From Mucilaginibacter rivuli (GTDB taxonomy: Bacteria > Bacteroidota > Bacteroidia > Sphingobacteriales > Sphingobacteriaceae), in assembly GCF_019391655.1 (NCBI RefSeq), contig NZ_JAHXPQ010000007.1, positions 1 through 64,000 of the forward strand: a DNA stretch of 64,000 bases, in the 5' to 3' direction. The position numbers and the translations under genes are program-made. Shown piece after piece: positions 1 to 8,962 of this stretch. Each line of letters starts with the position of its first letter. Position 1 is the first letter of the stretch. A model generated the notes under the pieces. The model ran no database searches. It had not been told where the DNA came from and saw only the letters and a list, made by a program, of their open reading frames with translations.

Positions 1-102
1 AGGAACGACGTGGCAATCACTGAGACGGGTCATAAATAGAATATCGCCGCCCTGTCGCTTCTATACATATCTCAGTGATTGCTTCGTTCCTCGCAATGAC
101 AT
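1..102. repeat. Interspersed inverted repeat, copy 1 (cut by window edge)
   Basis: The two ends form an imperfect inverted repeat: the right arm (about 70-102) carries the core GATTGCTTCGTTCCTCGCAA and the left arm (1-25) carries its complement with a small internal change. The same core recurs near 861, 3991 and 55185. It is non-coding and lies upstream of the first gene. The left edge is truncated by the window. Confidence 0.7.
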
Positions 103-180
103 GTTAGAGAAAGGCTCAAAAGTGCATTTCAACTTTACAACATTAATACGTAAACTCGCTTAATAAAAATCAATACCAAA

Positions 181-594
181 ATGGAACCCATAACAGTACA
201 AGCTACCATTAACGCGCCTATAGAAGTTGTATGGCAAATGTGGACCTTACCCGAACATATCACCCAATGGTGCTTCGCATCCGACGACTGGTATTGCCCC
301 GCCGCCACCAATGACCCACGCACAGGTGGCCAGTTCAGCAGCACCATGGCCGCTAAGGATGGTAGCTTCAGCTTTGATTTTGGCGGTGTTTATGATGAAG
401 TGATAACCAACCAACTGATAAAATACACCTTAGACGATGGCCGTAAAGTAAGCATCACCTTCAGCTCAGACGATGACGACCAAACCACCGTAACCGAAAC
501 CTTCGACCCGGAAACCCAAAACCCCATCGAAATGCAACGCGGCGGCTGGCAGGCTATTATGGATAATTTTAAGAAGCATGTGGAGGGGAATTGA
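181..594 (+). CDS. SRPBCC / AHSA1-type (activator of Hsp90 ATPase homologue) protein
   Basis: The 137-residue product has the layout of single-domain SRPBCC proteins: an N-terminal strand with TVQATINAPIEVVWQMWT, an ITQW segment, a G-rich middle (GGQFSST), and a C-terminal helix GGWQAIMDNFKKHVE. These hydrophobic-pocket proteins bind small ligands or assist stress responses, but the ligand cannot be read from sequence. There is no signal peptide, so it is probably cytosolic. The next gene begins 4 bases after its stop, suggesting co-transcription. The family call is firm; the function is not known. Confidence 0.88.
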   Translation: MEPITVQATINAPIEVVWQMWTLPEHITQWCFASDDWYCPAATNDPRTGGQFSSTMAAKDGSFSFDFGGVYDEVITNQLIKYTLDDGRKVSITFSSDDDDQTTVTETFDPETQNPIEMQRGGWQAIMDNFKKHVEGN

Positions 595-598
595 TTAG

Positions 599-856
599 AT
601 GAAAGTAATTCGCAACGTATGGGCCAGAATTTTTATAAGCTTGTTTTATGGCGGGTTTATGAATGAACTTGTTTTTGTTTTAAGTGGAGATCCATCGAGA
701 GGTCGATCAAAAGATGAACCGAATCTTACGATTTTGTACGCGTTGATAGCTTTTGCTTTGTTGTCTTGGTTAAATAAAAAGTATAACAAAGACGATAAAA
801 TGAAAAAAGATGAATTTGAAAAATGGAAAAGCGAGGTGTCTTCTAAACAGATATAG
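599..856 (+). CDS. Small hypothetical membrane protein
   Basis: I do not recognise this 85-residue protein. It shows two hydrophobic stretches, about residues 10-28 (ARIFISLFYGGFMNELVFVL) and 43-58 (TILYALIAFALLSWL), followed by a strongly charged lysine/glutamate tail. This predicts a two-pass inner-membrane protein with a cytosolic tail. It starts 4 bases after the SRPBCC gene and probably shares its transcript. Its codons are more AT-rich than those of the upstream gene. A repeat element follows its stop. Confidence 0.6.
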   Translation: MKVIRNVWARIFISLFYGGFMNELVFVLSGDPSRGRSKDEPNLTILYALIAFALLSWLNKKYNKDDKMKKDEFEKWKSEVSSKQI

Positions 857-860
857 GTAC

Positions 861-985
861 CACGTCATTGCGAGGCACGAAGCAACCTCTGCGCGACAGG
901 CATGGAATTGTTAGGTCTCAGAATGGCATTATCGACTTGCATGTGTAGAGATTGCTTCGCTACCGCTCGCAAAGACGTGGCAGTG
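861..985. repeat. Interspersed inverted repeat, copy 2
   Basis: This starts CGTCATTGCGAGGCACGAAG and ends with the complementary arm GATTGCTTCGCTACCGCTCG plus AAAGACGTGGCAGTGAG, around a unique middle of about 60 bases. It fills the gap between the small membrane protein and the 3' end of bshC. The arms match the copies at 1, 3991 and 55185, but the loop is different. Confidence 0.75.
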
Positions 986-987
986 AG

Positions 988-2589
988 TTATTCGGTTAAC
1001 ACCGTAAACTTAAAATCTAAAGGCTCAAACTTCTCCACCAAGTCATCTATCAACCCCGCTCCATACGCCACATAAAATAGCGCGATATTCTCACTGCGTT
1101 CCTGCAGGCCACCGTTGGGGAAGAGGGTATCCTTCACACGGTCAATGTGCGAAAGGTTGTTGTCGTGCTTTCGTTTTTCGGCTTTGAGCATCTTGCGCTC
1201 CAGGTTGCCTATGGCATGTTTAAGTCTCGCCTGTATAGCTTCGGTTGATGCGGTAAGTGTGGGGTCTATCTTTTTGGCGCGGTGTTTCAGTCCGTCGAAA
1301 ATGGCTTGTAGCTCTGCCCATTCCTTAGTAATGTTGAGGTCGGCCTTACTGTTTAGTTTTACCCACTCCGTTTTTAATACGTCCACAGGCTTGAACAGGT
1401 CGCTGATCTCGAATCCGGTTTTGCTCCATTTTTCGGCAGAGCGTTTATCAACGATCAAACCCGAGTTACGTAAAATGAGTATTGGGAAATCAACGGCGTA
1501 ATAATCAAAATTAGCTTTCAGCTGGAACCAATAAGCCAACTCACCGCCGCCGCCAATATAGGCAAGATTAGGCAAAATGGTTTCCTGGTAAAGCGGGCGC
1601 ATCACCACATTCGGACTAAACCTTTCGGGATGTTCCTGTATCTCGGTGCGCAGTTCGGCTTCGGTGAATTTGATGTCGGTACCTAATACTTCGTAGACGT
1701 CATGCTCAAAAACAATACGTTCGCGCAGGCCGTCGGCTAAATAAAAAAAGTTGATCTCGCGAGGGTTAACCTGTATATGGGTACCCAATTTTTGCAGGGC
1801 GGCGTTGCTTTTTGATATATTGGCAAAACTATGTTGACCGATAATATCATGCTCCATTACATCAGCAAACTGCTGTTTCAGGGCCACGTCATCCGCATCA
1901 ATAATGATCAAACCGTATTTACTGAACAGCACATTTACTAAATAACGTGTGGCATCTGCCAGTTTATCAAATTTGGAGTAAGCGGTTTCTACCATTTCAG
2001 CCAGTTCGGGCGCATGTCCCGCAAGGCCCAAAACACCTTTGTACTGGTTTAAAGCTTCGCGAATAGTTTTGGTAGATAGTCTGCCGGTAGCACCCTTAGC
2101 ATCTAAATTCCACTCAATTTTTTTATTGCCTGCACTGGTATGGTTTATCTCGGCAAAATCATGGTCCTCACTGGCCATCCAGTAAACAGGCACAAAATCC
2201 TTATCGGGATGAGCGGCTTTTAATTGTTGTGCTAACTTAATAGCCGTAACTATCTTATAAATAAAGTAAAGCGGACCGGTAAATATATTAAGCTGGTGCC
2301 CCGTGGTAATGGTGTAGGTATTCTCGTTACGTAATAGCGCTATGTTATCTAAAACCGCCTCATCAATAGGGAAACCGGCATCGGCAATGCTGCTGTACTG
2401 CTGTTGCAGCGCGTAAGCCAATACCAAACGGCCGGGTAGGGGGGCTTTGTTTTTTATCTGCTCGGCAAAGCCGGCCAAGTCGGGGCGGTTATTGTAAAAG
2501 GGTTGTAGCTGAGGATCGTTATCCAGGTATTGTAAAATGGTTTTGGTAAAAAAACCGGTATCCGAATAATTAATACAGTGGGCGTCCAT
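988..2589 (-). CDS. bshC: Bacillithiol biosynthesis cysteine-adding enzyme BshC
   Basis: BshC adds cysteine to glucosaminyl-malate, the last step in making the low-molecular-weight thiol bacillithiol in the cytosol. The 533-residue length fits the family. Recognisable motifs are GHQLNIFTGP at residues 97-106 and YWMASEDHDF at about 136-145, and the C-terminal third is a long charged coiled coil (residues about 420-480), as in known BshC. It lies 46 bases downstream of rimO on the same strand, in the usual Bacteroidota order. A bacilliredoxin gene at 21.4 kb in this window is consistent with bacillithiol use. bshA and bshB are not in the window. Confidence 0.95.
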   Translation of the reverse strand: MDAHCINYSDTGFFTKTILQYLDNDPQLQPFYNNRPDLAGFAEQIKNKAPLPGRLVLAYALQQQYSSIADAGFPIDEAVLDNIALLRNENTYTITTGHQLNIFTGPLYFIYKIVTAIKLAQQLKAAHPDKDFVPVYWMASEDHDFAEINHTSAGNKKIEWNLDAKGATGRLSTKTIREALNQYKGVLGLAGHAPELAEMVETAYSKFDKLADATRYLVNVLFSKYGLIIIDADDVALKQQFADVMEHDIIGQHSFANISKSNAALQKLGTHIQVNPREINFFYLADGLRERIVFEHDVYEVLGTDIKFTEAELRTEIQEHPERFSPNVVMRPLYQETILPNLAYIGGGGELAYWFQLKANFDYYAVDFPILILRNSGLIVDKRSAEKWSKTGFEISDLFKPVDVLKTEWVKLNSKADLNITKEWAELQAIFDGLKHRAKKIDPTLTASTEAIQARLKHAIGNLERKMLKAEKRKHDNNLSHIDRVKDTLFPNGGLQERSENIALFYVAYGAGLIDDLVEKFEPLDFKFTVLTE

Positions 2590-2635
2590 TGGCTCAAATG
2601 TAAAAGCAATAAATTAAATACCCGCCTGCGGCAAA

Positions 2636-3970
2636 TTATTTTACAATTTGTCCATAAAGGTCAAAGTCTTCGGCATTGTCAATTTTAACGTTTACAAAAG
2701 TACCAACGGTAGCGTATTGCGTAGTAGCATCAATCAAAACCTCGTTATCAACTTCCGGCGAATCAAATTGCGTGCGGCCAATAAAATGATCACCCTCTTT
2801 TTTATCGATGAGTACTTTATAGGTATTCCCAATTTTCTCCTGGTTCTTATCGAACGAGATACCTTGCTGTACTTCCATTACGGCATCAACGCGGTCGGCT
2901 TTTACCTGCTCCGGCACATCGTCTATCAGGCTGTGCGCATGTGTTTTTTCTTCGTGCGAGTAGGTAAAGCAACCCAAACGGTCGAATTTGGTATCTTCCA
3001 CCCATTGCAGCATTTCGCCAAAGTCCTGCTCAGTTTCTCCCGGGTAACCGGTGATGAGCGTAGTACGCAAAGCCATATTAGGCACTTTATCGCGTATGGC
3101 GTTCACCAAATCGATGGTTTTTTGTTTAGTAATACCACGGCGCATCGATTTCAGCATATTATCGCTGATGTGCTGCAAAGGCATATCCAAATACTTGCAA
3201 ATGTTGTCGCGCTCGTTCATTACATCCAAAATCTCCATCGGGAAACCGGAAGGGTAGGCGTACTGCAAACGGATCCACTCGATGCCGTTCACATCGCTTA
3301 AGCGGCGCAATAATTCATCTAAATTACGTTTCCCGTAAAGGTCAAGGCCGTAATAGGTCAGATCTTGTGCAATCAATATCAGTTCTTTAGTGCCATTTTT
3401 AGCAAGACTTTCTGCGTTCTTCACCAATTGGTCCATTGGTGTTGATGCATGTTTGCCACGCATCAGCGGAATAGCGCAAAACGAGCAGGGGCGGTTACAG
3501 CCCTCGGCAATTTTAAAGTAAGCAAAGTGCGATGGAGTAGTAAGTAAACGTTCGCCTATCAACTCGTGCTTATAATTAGCACCTACGCTGTGCAGCAGAT
3601 GTTGCAGATCGTTGGTGCCAAAGTAGTTATCAACGTTGGTGATTTCGGCTTCCAGCTCAGGTTTGTAACGTTCGGATAAGCAACCGGTAACAATTACCTT
3701 GCCTACCTTGCCCTGTTCTTTCAGCTCGCTGTATTGTAATATGGTATCGATAGATTCCTGCTTGGCGTTGTCAATGAAGCCACAGGTGTTTATCACGATG
3801 ATATCATCGCTGCGTAATTGCTGGTCCTCATGCACCACGTTAAAGGCGTTGCCTTTTAACTGGCCCATCAATACTTCAGAATCGTATGTATTTTTAGAGC
3901 AACCCAAGGTAACCACGTTTACACGGGGTTTTGCGGTTATGATCGGCTTACTGATATTCTTCGTCTTCAT
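2636..3970 (-). CDS. rimO: Ribosomal protein S12 methylthiotransferase RimO
   Basis: RimO is a radical-SAM enzyme that methylthiolates the conserved aspartate of ribosomal protein S12. The 444-residue product has all three expected parts. The N-terminal UPF0004 domain carries cluster cysteines C24, C63 and C97. The radical-SAM motif has C158, C162 and C165 in EGCNRPCSFCAIP. A C-terminal TRAM-like domain ends in DLYGQIV. It sits between ftsY and bshC on the minus strand, separated from ftsY by a repeat element. Confidence 0.96.
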   Translation of the reverse strand: MKTKNISKPIITAKPRVNVVTLGCSKNTYDSEVLMGQLKGNAFNVVHEDQQLRSDDIIVINTCGFIDNAKQESIDTILQYSELKEQGKVGKVIVTGCLSERYKPELEAEITNVDNYFGTNDLQHLLHSVGANYKHELIGERLLTTPSHFAYFKIAEGCNRPCSFCAIPLMRGKHASTPMDQLVKNAESLAKNGTKELILIAQDLTYYGLDLYGKRNLDELLRRLSDVNGIEWIRLQYAYPSGFPMEILDVMNERDNICKYLDMPLQHISDNMLKSMRRGITKQKTIDLVNAIRDKVPNMALRTTLITGYPGETEQDFGEMLQWVEDTKFDRLGCFTYSHEEKTHAHSLIDDVPEQVKADRVDAVMEVQQGISFDKNQEKIGNTYKVLIDKKEGDHFIGRTQFDSPEVDNEVLIDATTQYATVGTFVNVKIDNAEDFDLYGQIVK

Positions 3971-3990
3971 TTATACCTTATTCTCCATCA

Positions 3991-4073
3991 CGTCATTGCG
4001 AGGAACGAAGCAATCCTAAATTATGCATTAGCGCCAATGCCTATCGAGGATTGCTTCGTGCCTCGCAATGACG
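3991..4073. repeat. Interspersed inverted repeat, copy 3
   Basis: This 83-base element starts CGTCATTGCGAGGAACGAAG and ends with the complementary GCCTCGCAATGACG, able to form one long hairpin. It is nearly identical through its whole length, loop included, to the copy at 55185-55267. It occupies the rimO-ftsY gap. Confidence 0.85.
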
Positions 4074-4085
4074 CTTTAATATATA

Positions 4086-5051
4086 CTATTGTTTGAATAA
4101 TGAGTCAACAAACGCCCTGCGATCAAACAATTGTAAATCATTCACCCCTTCACCCACACCAATATATTTTACCGGTATTTTAAACTGGTCGGATATGCCT
4201 ATTACTACGCCACCTTTGGCAGTACCATCTAATTTAGTTAGCGCCAAAGCGTTCACATCGGTAGCCTGGGTAAACTGTTTGCATTGCTCAATGGCATTCT
4301 GTCCGGTTGATGCATCCAGTACCAATAAAATCTCGTGCGGTGCATCCGGTACTACCTTTTGCATTACGTTTTTGATCTTGGTAAGCTCGTTCATCAAACC
4401 AACTTTATTATGTAAACGGCCGGCGGTATCAATGATCACCACATCTTCGCCATTTGCCACAGCTGATTTCAACGTATCAAATGCTACCGAAGCCGGGTCG
4501 CTGCCCATGGCTTGTGCCACTACGCGTACACCAATTCGCTCGCCCCAAAGTTGGATCTGGTCAACCGCCGCAGCCCTAAACGTATCAGCAGCACCAATAA
4601 CTACTTTATGACCGGTAGCTTTAAGTTTAGCGGCCAATTTGCCAATGGTGGTAGTTTTACCCACACCGTTTACGCCAACCACCATAATTACGTAAGGTTT
4701 ATGGTCGCCGTATTCAAAATTCCTGAAATCGTTACTGTTATTTTCGGCGAGCAGTTCCTGTATCTCTTCGCGCAGTATGTTGTTCAGTTCCGATGTGCCG
4801 AGGTATTTATCGCGGGCAACGCGCTCTTGCACACGCTCTACAATTTTAAGGGTAGTGGCAACGCCCACGTCGGATGTAACGAGTACTTCTTCCAGGTCAT
4901 CAAGCACCTCATCGTCAACGGTTGATTTACCTGCAACGGCCTTGGTGATCTTCGAAAAAAAGTTCTCCTTGGTTTTTTCCAAACCGGTATCAAGCGCCTC
5001 CTGCTCTTGCGGGGTGCTTTCCTTTTTCTTAAAAAAATCAAATAATCCCAT
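4086..5051 (-). CDS. ftsY: Signal recognition particle receptor FtsY
   Basis: FtsY is the membrane-associated GTPase receptor for SRP and directs ribosomes making membrane proteins to the translocon. The 321-residue product has a short charged N-terminal region, the helical N domain, and a GTPase domain with G1 GVNGVGKTTTIGKLA, the DTFRAAA loop, DTAGRLHNK (G3) and TKLDGTAKGG (G4). The short N-terminal A region is normal for Bacteroidota. It is last in the rpmB-rpmG-DUF4295-ftsY cluster, with a terminator-like hairpin between it and the DUF4295 gene. Confidence 0.97.
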   Translation of the reverse strand: MGLFDFFKKKESTPQEQEALDTGLEKTKENFFSKITKAVAGKSTVDDEVLDDLEEVLVTSDVGVATTLKIVERVQERVARDKYLGTSELNNILREEIQELLAENNSNDFRNFEYGDHKPYVIMVVGVNGVGKTTTIGKLAAKLKATGHKVVIGAADTFRAAAVDQIQLWGERIGVRVVAQAMGSDPASVAFDTLKSAVANGEDVVIIDTAGRLHNKVGLMNELTKIKNVMQKVVPDAPHEILLVLDASTGQNAIEQCKQFTQATDVNALALTKLDGTAKGGVVIGISDQFKIPVKYIGVGEGVNDLQLFDRRAFVDSLFKQ

Positions 5052-5068
5052 TCGGAAATTGCATTAAC

Positions 5069-5103
5069 AAAAAAAGCCCTTCCGCGAGATCGGGAACGGC
5101 TTT
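5069..5103 (-). terminator. Hairpin terminator after the ribosomal protein cluster
   Basis: Read on the minus strand, 11-base arms (5093-5103 and 5073-5083, one mismatch) enclose a short loop and are followed by seven T residues (complement of 5069-5075). It lies between the DUF4295 stop and the ftsY start, so it would end or attenuate the rpmB-rpmG-DUF4295 transcript before ftsY. Confidence 0.75.
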
Positions 5104-5124
5104 CGTATATTTTAGAATAAATTA

Positions 5125-5289
5125 TTATCCTTTAGTGCCTTCAGCAATAGCATCTTTCACTAAATCGTTGTGCACGATGATCTCTTTGAATGAGTAAGCA
5201 CCTGTTTTTGGCGATTTAGCCATGGTGATCACTTTTGAGTATTCTTTACCTTTACCTGTATTCAGGGTTGCAACTACTTTCTTTGCCAT
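5125..5289 (-). CDS. DUF4295 family small basic protein
   Basis: This 54-residue gene begins MAKKVVATLNTGKGKEYSKV and ends VKDAIAEGTKG. Small, lysine-rich DUF4295 proteins sit directly after rpmG in many Bacteroidota, and this context is why I call it a real gene despite its size. The location suggests a ribosome-linked role, but none is established from sequence. The product has no hydrophobic segment. It lies 86 bases downstream of rpmG on the same strand and is followed by a terminator. Confidence 0.9.
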   Translation of the reverse strand: MAKKVVATLNTGKGKEYSKVITMAKSPKTGAYSFKEIIVHNDLVKDAIAEGTKG

Positions 5290-5375
5290 GTTTTTGTGTT
5301 GTTATTTGGTTATTTAGTTATTGGTTATTAAGTTAAACTAAAACTAACTCAGTAACCTAACAACTTAGTAACTAA

Positions 5376-5558
5376 TTACTTAATCTCTTTATGTACAGTA
5401 ACTTTACGTAAAACCGGGTTGAATTTTTTCAACTCTAAACGCTCGGTAGTGTTTTTCTTGTTCTTGGTAGTGATGTAACGAGACATGCCCGGCATACCGC
5501 TGGTTTTATGCTCTGTACACTCTAATATTACCTGAACTCTGTTGCCTTTTTTTGCCAT
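5376..5558 (-). CDS. rpmG: 50S ribosomal protein L33
   Basis: The 60-residue product has the L33 pattern: a basic start ([18 protein letters not shown]), the central [20 protein letters not shown] segment, and [14 protein letters not shown] at the end. Only one cysteine (C14) is present, so this is the zinc-free C-minus form rather than the four-cysteine form. It is in the rpmB-rpmG-DUF4295 cluster, 45 bases after rpmB. Confidence 0.97.
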   Translation of the reverse strand: MAKKGNRVQVILECTEHKTSGMPGMSRYITTKNKKNTTERLELKKFNPVLRKVTVHKEIK

Positions 5559-5603
5559 TGCTTTATCTGTTTAGCGGATATCTCACGATAACCTTATCCT
5601 TTA

Positions 5604-5837
5604 TTATATAGAGCCTGTTTTAACAAATTTGTTGATGCAGGCAGTGATACCGTTTTTGCTGATGGTTTTGATAGCAGCGGCAGAAACTTTCAAAGTGATC
5701 CACTTATCTTCTTCCGGTATGTAAAACTTTTTTGTTTGCAGGTTAGGATGAAACCTGCGTTTTGTTTTAACGTTAGAGTTAGAAACATTAAAGCCGTTCA
5801 TCGAGCTTTTTCCTGTTAAATCACAAATTCTTGACAT
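5604..5837 (-). CDS. rpmB: 50S ribosomal protein L28
   Basis: L28 is a large-subunit ribosomal protein. I chose the ATG at 5837 because the mature sequence MSRICDLTGKSSMNGFNVSN matches the family start; an in-frame upstream ATG would add 11 residues with no family match. The resulting 77 residues include the typical KTKRRFHPNLQ and ISKNGITACINKF segments. It is first in the ribosomal cluster running to ftsY. Confidence 0.96.
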   Translation of the reverse strand: MSRICDLTGKSSMNGFNVSNSNVKTKRRFHPNLQTKKFYIPEEDKWITLKVSAAAIKTISKNGITACINKFVKTGSI

Positions 5838-5947
5838 GACTAAATCAATTTTAATTAAACCCTTTTCCAAAAAGAGTTTGCAAATATCAGGAAATTAAGT
5901 TGAAAAGGCAATAGTGTTTTCAAAATATTTTAAAAAAGATAAAACAG

Positions 5948-6646
5948 CTAATAATAGGTGATTTTACGGGTGATGGTATCTGTACCTGTTACCATCATTA
6001 TCCAGTTGTTATGCGAATCAAAATTTAAATAATGAAAATTTATAGTGTTTACCAGATGGCCTTTTTTATTTCCAATTTCTGGCTCATAAGTTTCTAAGCT
6101 TTTCAAGTGATTATTGTTATCGTACTTATATCTGTAAATCTCGGGGTCTTCCATTTTTCCCCAAACATTTTTATAATTCACTCTTCCTAATGAATCGTAT
6201 TTGTACTCAATAAAATGATCAAAACGTATCTTGTCAGAAATTGATTCGATAACGCGTTCTTTATTATCAAACTTCCATTTTAAGATGCCGTTACATCCAC
6301 ATGAATCTGGGTAAACCGAATAGTTGGCCTTTAGTAATATCCGTTTTCCGTATTTGTCATATTCCGATTTATAAACAACCTTGCGATATACAGTGTCATG
6401 GTAGCTTATGTATTTTGCATTTGCCCTAACCATATTACCCCTCTGGTCAAAATAGATGTGATTAAAGTTATCTGCTTTTGTAGAATCTCCTGATAATACC
6501 TCTTTTACTGAACCGTTTAACATTTCTATTTGCTCATCATCTACTCCGCCATCGATCAATATAGTTTTACGCTCATCCTGATGTTTGCACGACGCTACCA
6601 CCATTACCAAAATCAAAAACTGAACTACTAAAACTACCTTTTTCAT
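5948..6646 (-). CDS. Lipoprotein with YD (RHS-like) repeats
   Basis: I do not recognise a named family. The start at 6646 gives MKKVVLVVQFLILVMVVASC, a lipoprotein signal with the acylated cysteine in VASC. The body has several short tyrosine-aspartate units such as YKSEYDKYGKR, YKYDSLGRVNYKN and YKYDNNNHLKS, which resemble isolated YD/RHS repeats that form beta-sheets. The protein probably sits on the periplasmic or outer surface of a membrane. It is monocistronic and AT-rich. A longer reading from 6667 would place seven extra residues before the signal and is less likely. Confidence 0.65.
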   Translation of the reverse strand: MKKVVLVVQFLILVMVVASCKHQDERKTILIDGGVDDEQIEMLNGSVKEVLSGDSTKADNFNHIYFDQRGNMVRANAKYISYHDTVYRKVVYKSEYDKYGKRILLKANYSVYPDSCGCNGILKWKFDNKERVIESISDKIRFDHFIEYKYDSLGRVNYKNVWGKMEDPEIYRYKYDNNNHLKSLETYEPEIGNKKGHLVNTINFHYLNFDSHNNWIMMVTGTDTITRKITYY

Positions 6647-6760
6647 AGGAATTGCAATCGATACCATTGTTAAATTGATAAAATTGTACAGATAGACAAA
6701 CTAATTATAGTGCATTCTTTGTAAATTTACTAATTTAACCGCACCAAATAATACCTGTAA

Positions 6761-8668
6761 ATGAACCTTAAAATATCCTCGTTCGCGGAGTACGAACAAG
6801 TGTACAAACAAAGTGTAGAGCAGCCCGAAGAGTTCTGGGCCGCCATAGCCGATAATTTTCAATGGAAAAAAAAGTGGGATAAAGTTTTAGACTGGAACTT
6901 TACCGAACCCAACGTTAAATGGTTTGACGGCGCCAAGCTGAACATTACCGAAAACTGCCTTGACCGCCACCTGGATACCCTGGGCGATAAACCCGCCATT
7001 ATCTGGGAACCTAACGACCCGAATGAAGACCACCGCGTATTATCATACAAACAACTGCATGCCAAAGTATGCCAGTTTGCCAACGTACTTAAAAATAACG
7101 GTGTTAAAAAAGGCGACCGCATCTGCATTTACATGCCCATGTTGCCCGAGCTGGCCATTGCACTTTTAGCTTGCGCGAGGGTAGGTGCTATACACTCGGT
7201 GGTATTTGGCGGTTTTTCGGCACAATCCATTGCTGATAGGATAAATGATGCTACCTGTTCGCTGGTAATTACTGCCGATGGTGGTTTCCGTGGCGCTAAA
7301 GATCTTCCGCTGAAAAGCGTGATAGACGATGCGTTGGTACAGTGCCAGTCGGTTAAGCGTGTAATTGTATTAACCCGCAGCCGCACACCTGTTGCCATGA
7401 TAAAGGGCCGCGATGTTTGGTGGGAAGACGAGATAAAAAAAGTAGAAACGCAAGGTAATGTAGATTGCCCTGCCGAAGAAATGGATGCCGAGGATATGAT
7501 GTTCATCCTATATACATCAGGCTCAACCGGTAAACCTAAAGGCGTGGTACATACGTGCGGTGGTTATATGGTTTATGCGGGTTATACGTTTGCGAACGTA
7601 TTTCAATACAATCCCGGCGAGGTTTATTTCTGTACAGCCGATATCGGGTGGATAACCGGTCACTCTTATATTGTATATGGTCCGCTATCACAAGGCGCAA
7701 CTTCGTTGATGTTCGAAGGCATCCCGACTTACCCCGACGCGGGCCGTTTTTGGGATGTAGTTGATAAACATAAAGTAAATATATTATATACCGCGCCAAC
7801 GGCTATCCGTTCGTTAATGAGCTTTGGCGATGAACCGCTAAAAGGGAAAGACCTGAGTTCATTGACTAAATTGGGCTCGGTAGGCGAGCCGATAAACGAA
7901 GAAGCCTGGCATTGGTACGATGAAAAAATAGGAAAAAGCAATTGCCCGATAGTAGATACCTGGTGGCAAACCGAAAACGGCGGTATCCTGATATCGCCCA
8001 TAGCTGGTGTAACGCCTACCAAGCCGGGTTATGCTACCTTACCCTTGCCGGGAGTTCAGCCGGTATTGGTGGATGAGAATGGTAAAGAAATTTTAGGTAA
8101 CGGCGTAAGCGGTAACCTGTGCATCAAATTCCCGTGGCCGGGCATTATCCGTACCACCTACGGTGACCATGAGCGTTGCCGCCAAACCTACTTTGCCACT
8201 TACCCCGGCATGTATTTTACCGGCGACGGCTGCCTGCGCGATGAGGACGGTTATTACCGTATCACAGGACGTGTTGACGATGTGTTGAACGTATCCGGCC
8301 ACCGCATAGGTACCGCCGAAGTGGAGAACGCCATTAATATGCACGCCACAGTAGTTGAATCGGCCGTAGTTGGTTACCCGCACGATATTAAGGGTCAGGG
8401 TGTTTACGCCTTTGTGGTTTGTCCGGCCAAAACCGACAATGAAGACCTTACCCGTAAGGACATCATGATGACCGTACAACGCATCATCGGCGCTATAGCC
8501 AAACCCGATAAGATCCAGTTTGTAAGCGGCCTGCCCAAAACCCGTTCCGGTAAAATTATGCGCAGGATATTAAGGAAGATAGCCGAAGGTGAAACATCTA
8601 ATTTGGGAGATACGTCAACCTTGCTTGATCCGGGTGTTGTAGAGGAGATAAAGGCGGGGGCTCTTTAG
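6761..8668 (+). CDS. acs: Acetyl-CoA synthetase
   Basis: Acs activates acetate with ATP and coenzyme A through acetyl-AMP, in the cytosol. The 635-residue length is standard. The phosphate-binding loop YTSGSTGKPKGVVHT starts at about residue 251, the adenylate motif is WWQTENGG, the hinge region is ITGRVDDVLNVSGHRIGTAE, and the catalytic lysine is K598 in PKTRSGKIMRRI. That lysine is the usual site of regulatory acetylation in this family, though nothing here shows a deacetylase nearby. It is monocistronic. Confidence 0.97.
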   Translation: MNLKISSFAEYEQVYKQSVEQPEEFWAAIADNFQWKKKWDKVLDWNFTEPNVKWFDGAKLNITENCLDRHLDTLGDKPAIIWEPNDPNEDHRVLSYKQLHAKVCQFANVLKNNGVKKGDRICIYMPMLPELAIALLACARVGAIHSVVFGGFSAQSIADRINDATCSLVITADGGFRGAKDLPLKSVIDDALVQCQSVKRVIVLTRSRTPVAMIKGRDVWWEDEIKKVETQGNVDCPAEEMDAEDMMFILYTSGSTGKPKGVVHTCGGYMVYAGYTFANVFQYNPGEVYFCTADIGWITGHSYIVYGPLSQGATSLMFEGIPTYPDAGRFWDVVDKHKVNILYTAPTAIRSLMSFGDEPLKGKDLSSLTKLGSVGEPINEEAWHWYDEKIGKSNCPIVDTWWQTENGGILISPIAGVTPTKPGYATLPLPGVQPVLVDENGKEILGNGVSGNLCIKFPWPGIIRTTYGDHERCRQTYFATYPGMYFTGDGCLRDEDGYYRITGRVDDVLNVSGHRIGTAEVENAINMHATVVESAVVGYPHDIKGQGVYAFVVCPAKTDNEDLTRKDIMMTVQRIIGAIAKPDKIQFVSGLPKTRSGKIMRRILRKIAEGETSNLGDTSTLLDPGVVEEIKAGAL

Positions 8669-8708
8669 TTCATTGGTTTCTTTGTTCATTAGTTAATTGG
8701 TGAAAACC

Positions 8709-8754
8709 ATATTTATAATTGGCTGTTGCTTTAACAACAACTAATTATAAATAT
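8709..8754 (+). promoter_or_regulatory. Long leader hairpin abutting the CsbD start codon
   Basis: Two 20-base arms, 8709-8728 and 8735-8754, pair with only two mismatches around a 6-base loop (CTTTAA). The second arm ends one base before the ATG at 8756. In RNA this would sequester the initiation region, or in DNA it could be a large operator. There is no T-run, so it is not a classic terminator for acs. Confidence 0.6.
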
Positions 8755-8755
8755 A

Positions 8756-8941
8756 ATGGATAAGTTAGAATTAAAAGGAAAGTGGAACGAGATAAAGGGA
8801 AAAGTTAAACAAGCCTACGGCGACTTAACCGAAGATGACCTTACCCACGAAGAAGGAAAAGATGATGAACTGTTAGGTAAGCTCCAGCAAAAAACCGGCA
8901 AAGGCCGCGATGAGTTGGTGAAATGGATAAACAGTTTGTAA
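8756..8941 (+). CDS. CsbD family stress-response protein
   Basis: The 61-residue product has the CsbD pattern: [20 protein letters not shown], then [20 protein letters not shown] and a C-terminal [13 protein letters not shown]. Members are small, charged, helical cytosolic proteins induced by general stress; their molecular function is unknown. The start codon is directly behind a long hairpin, and a strong terminator follows, so the gene is a self-contained unit. Confidence 0.92.
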   Translation: MDKLELKGKWNEIKGKVKQAYGDLTEDDLTHEEGKDDELLGKLQQKTGKGRDELVKWINSL

Positions 8942-8962
8942 AGATAGTATTTGAATAATATG

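Noticed and set aside
2648..3301. 217-codon frame opposite rimO
   Set aside because: It lies wholly inside the well-supported rimO gene on the other strand, has no signal or family match and reflects rimO codon use.
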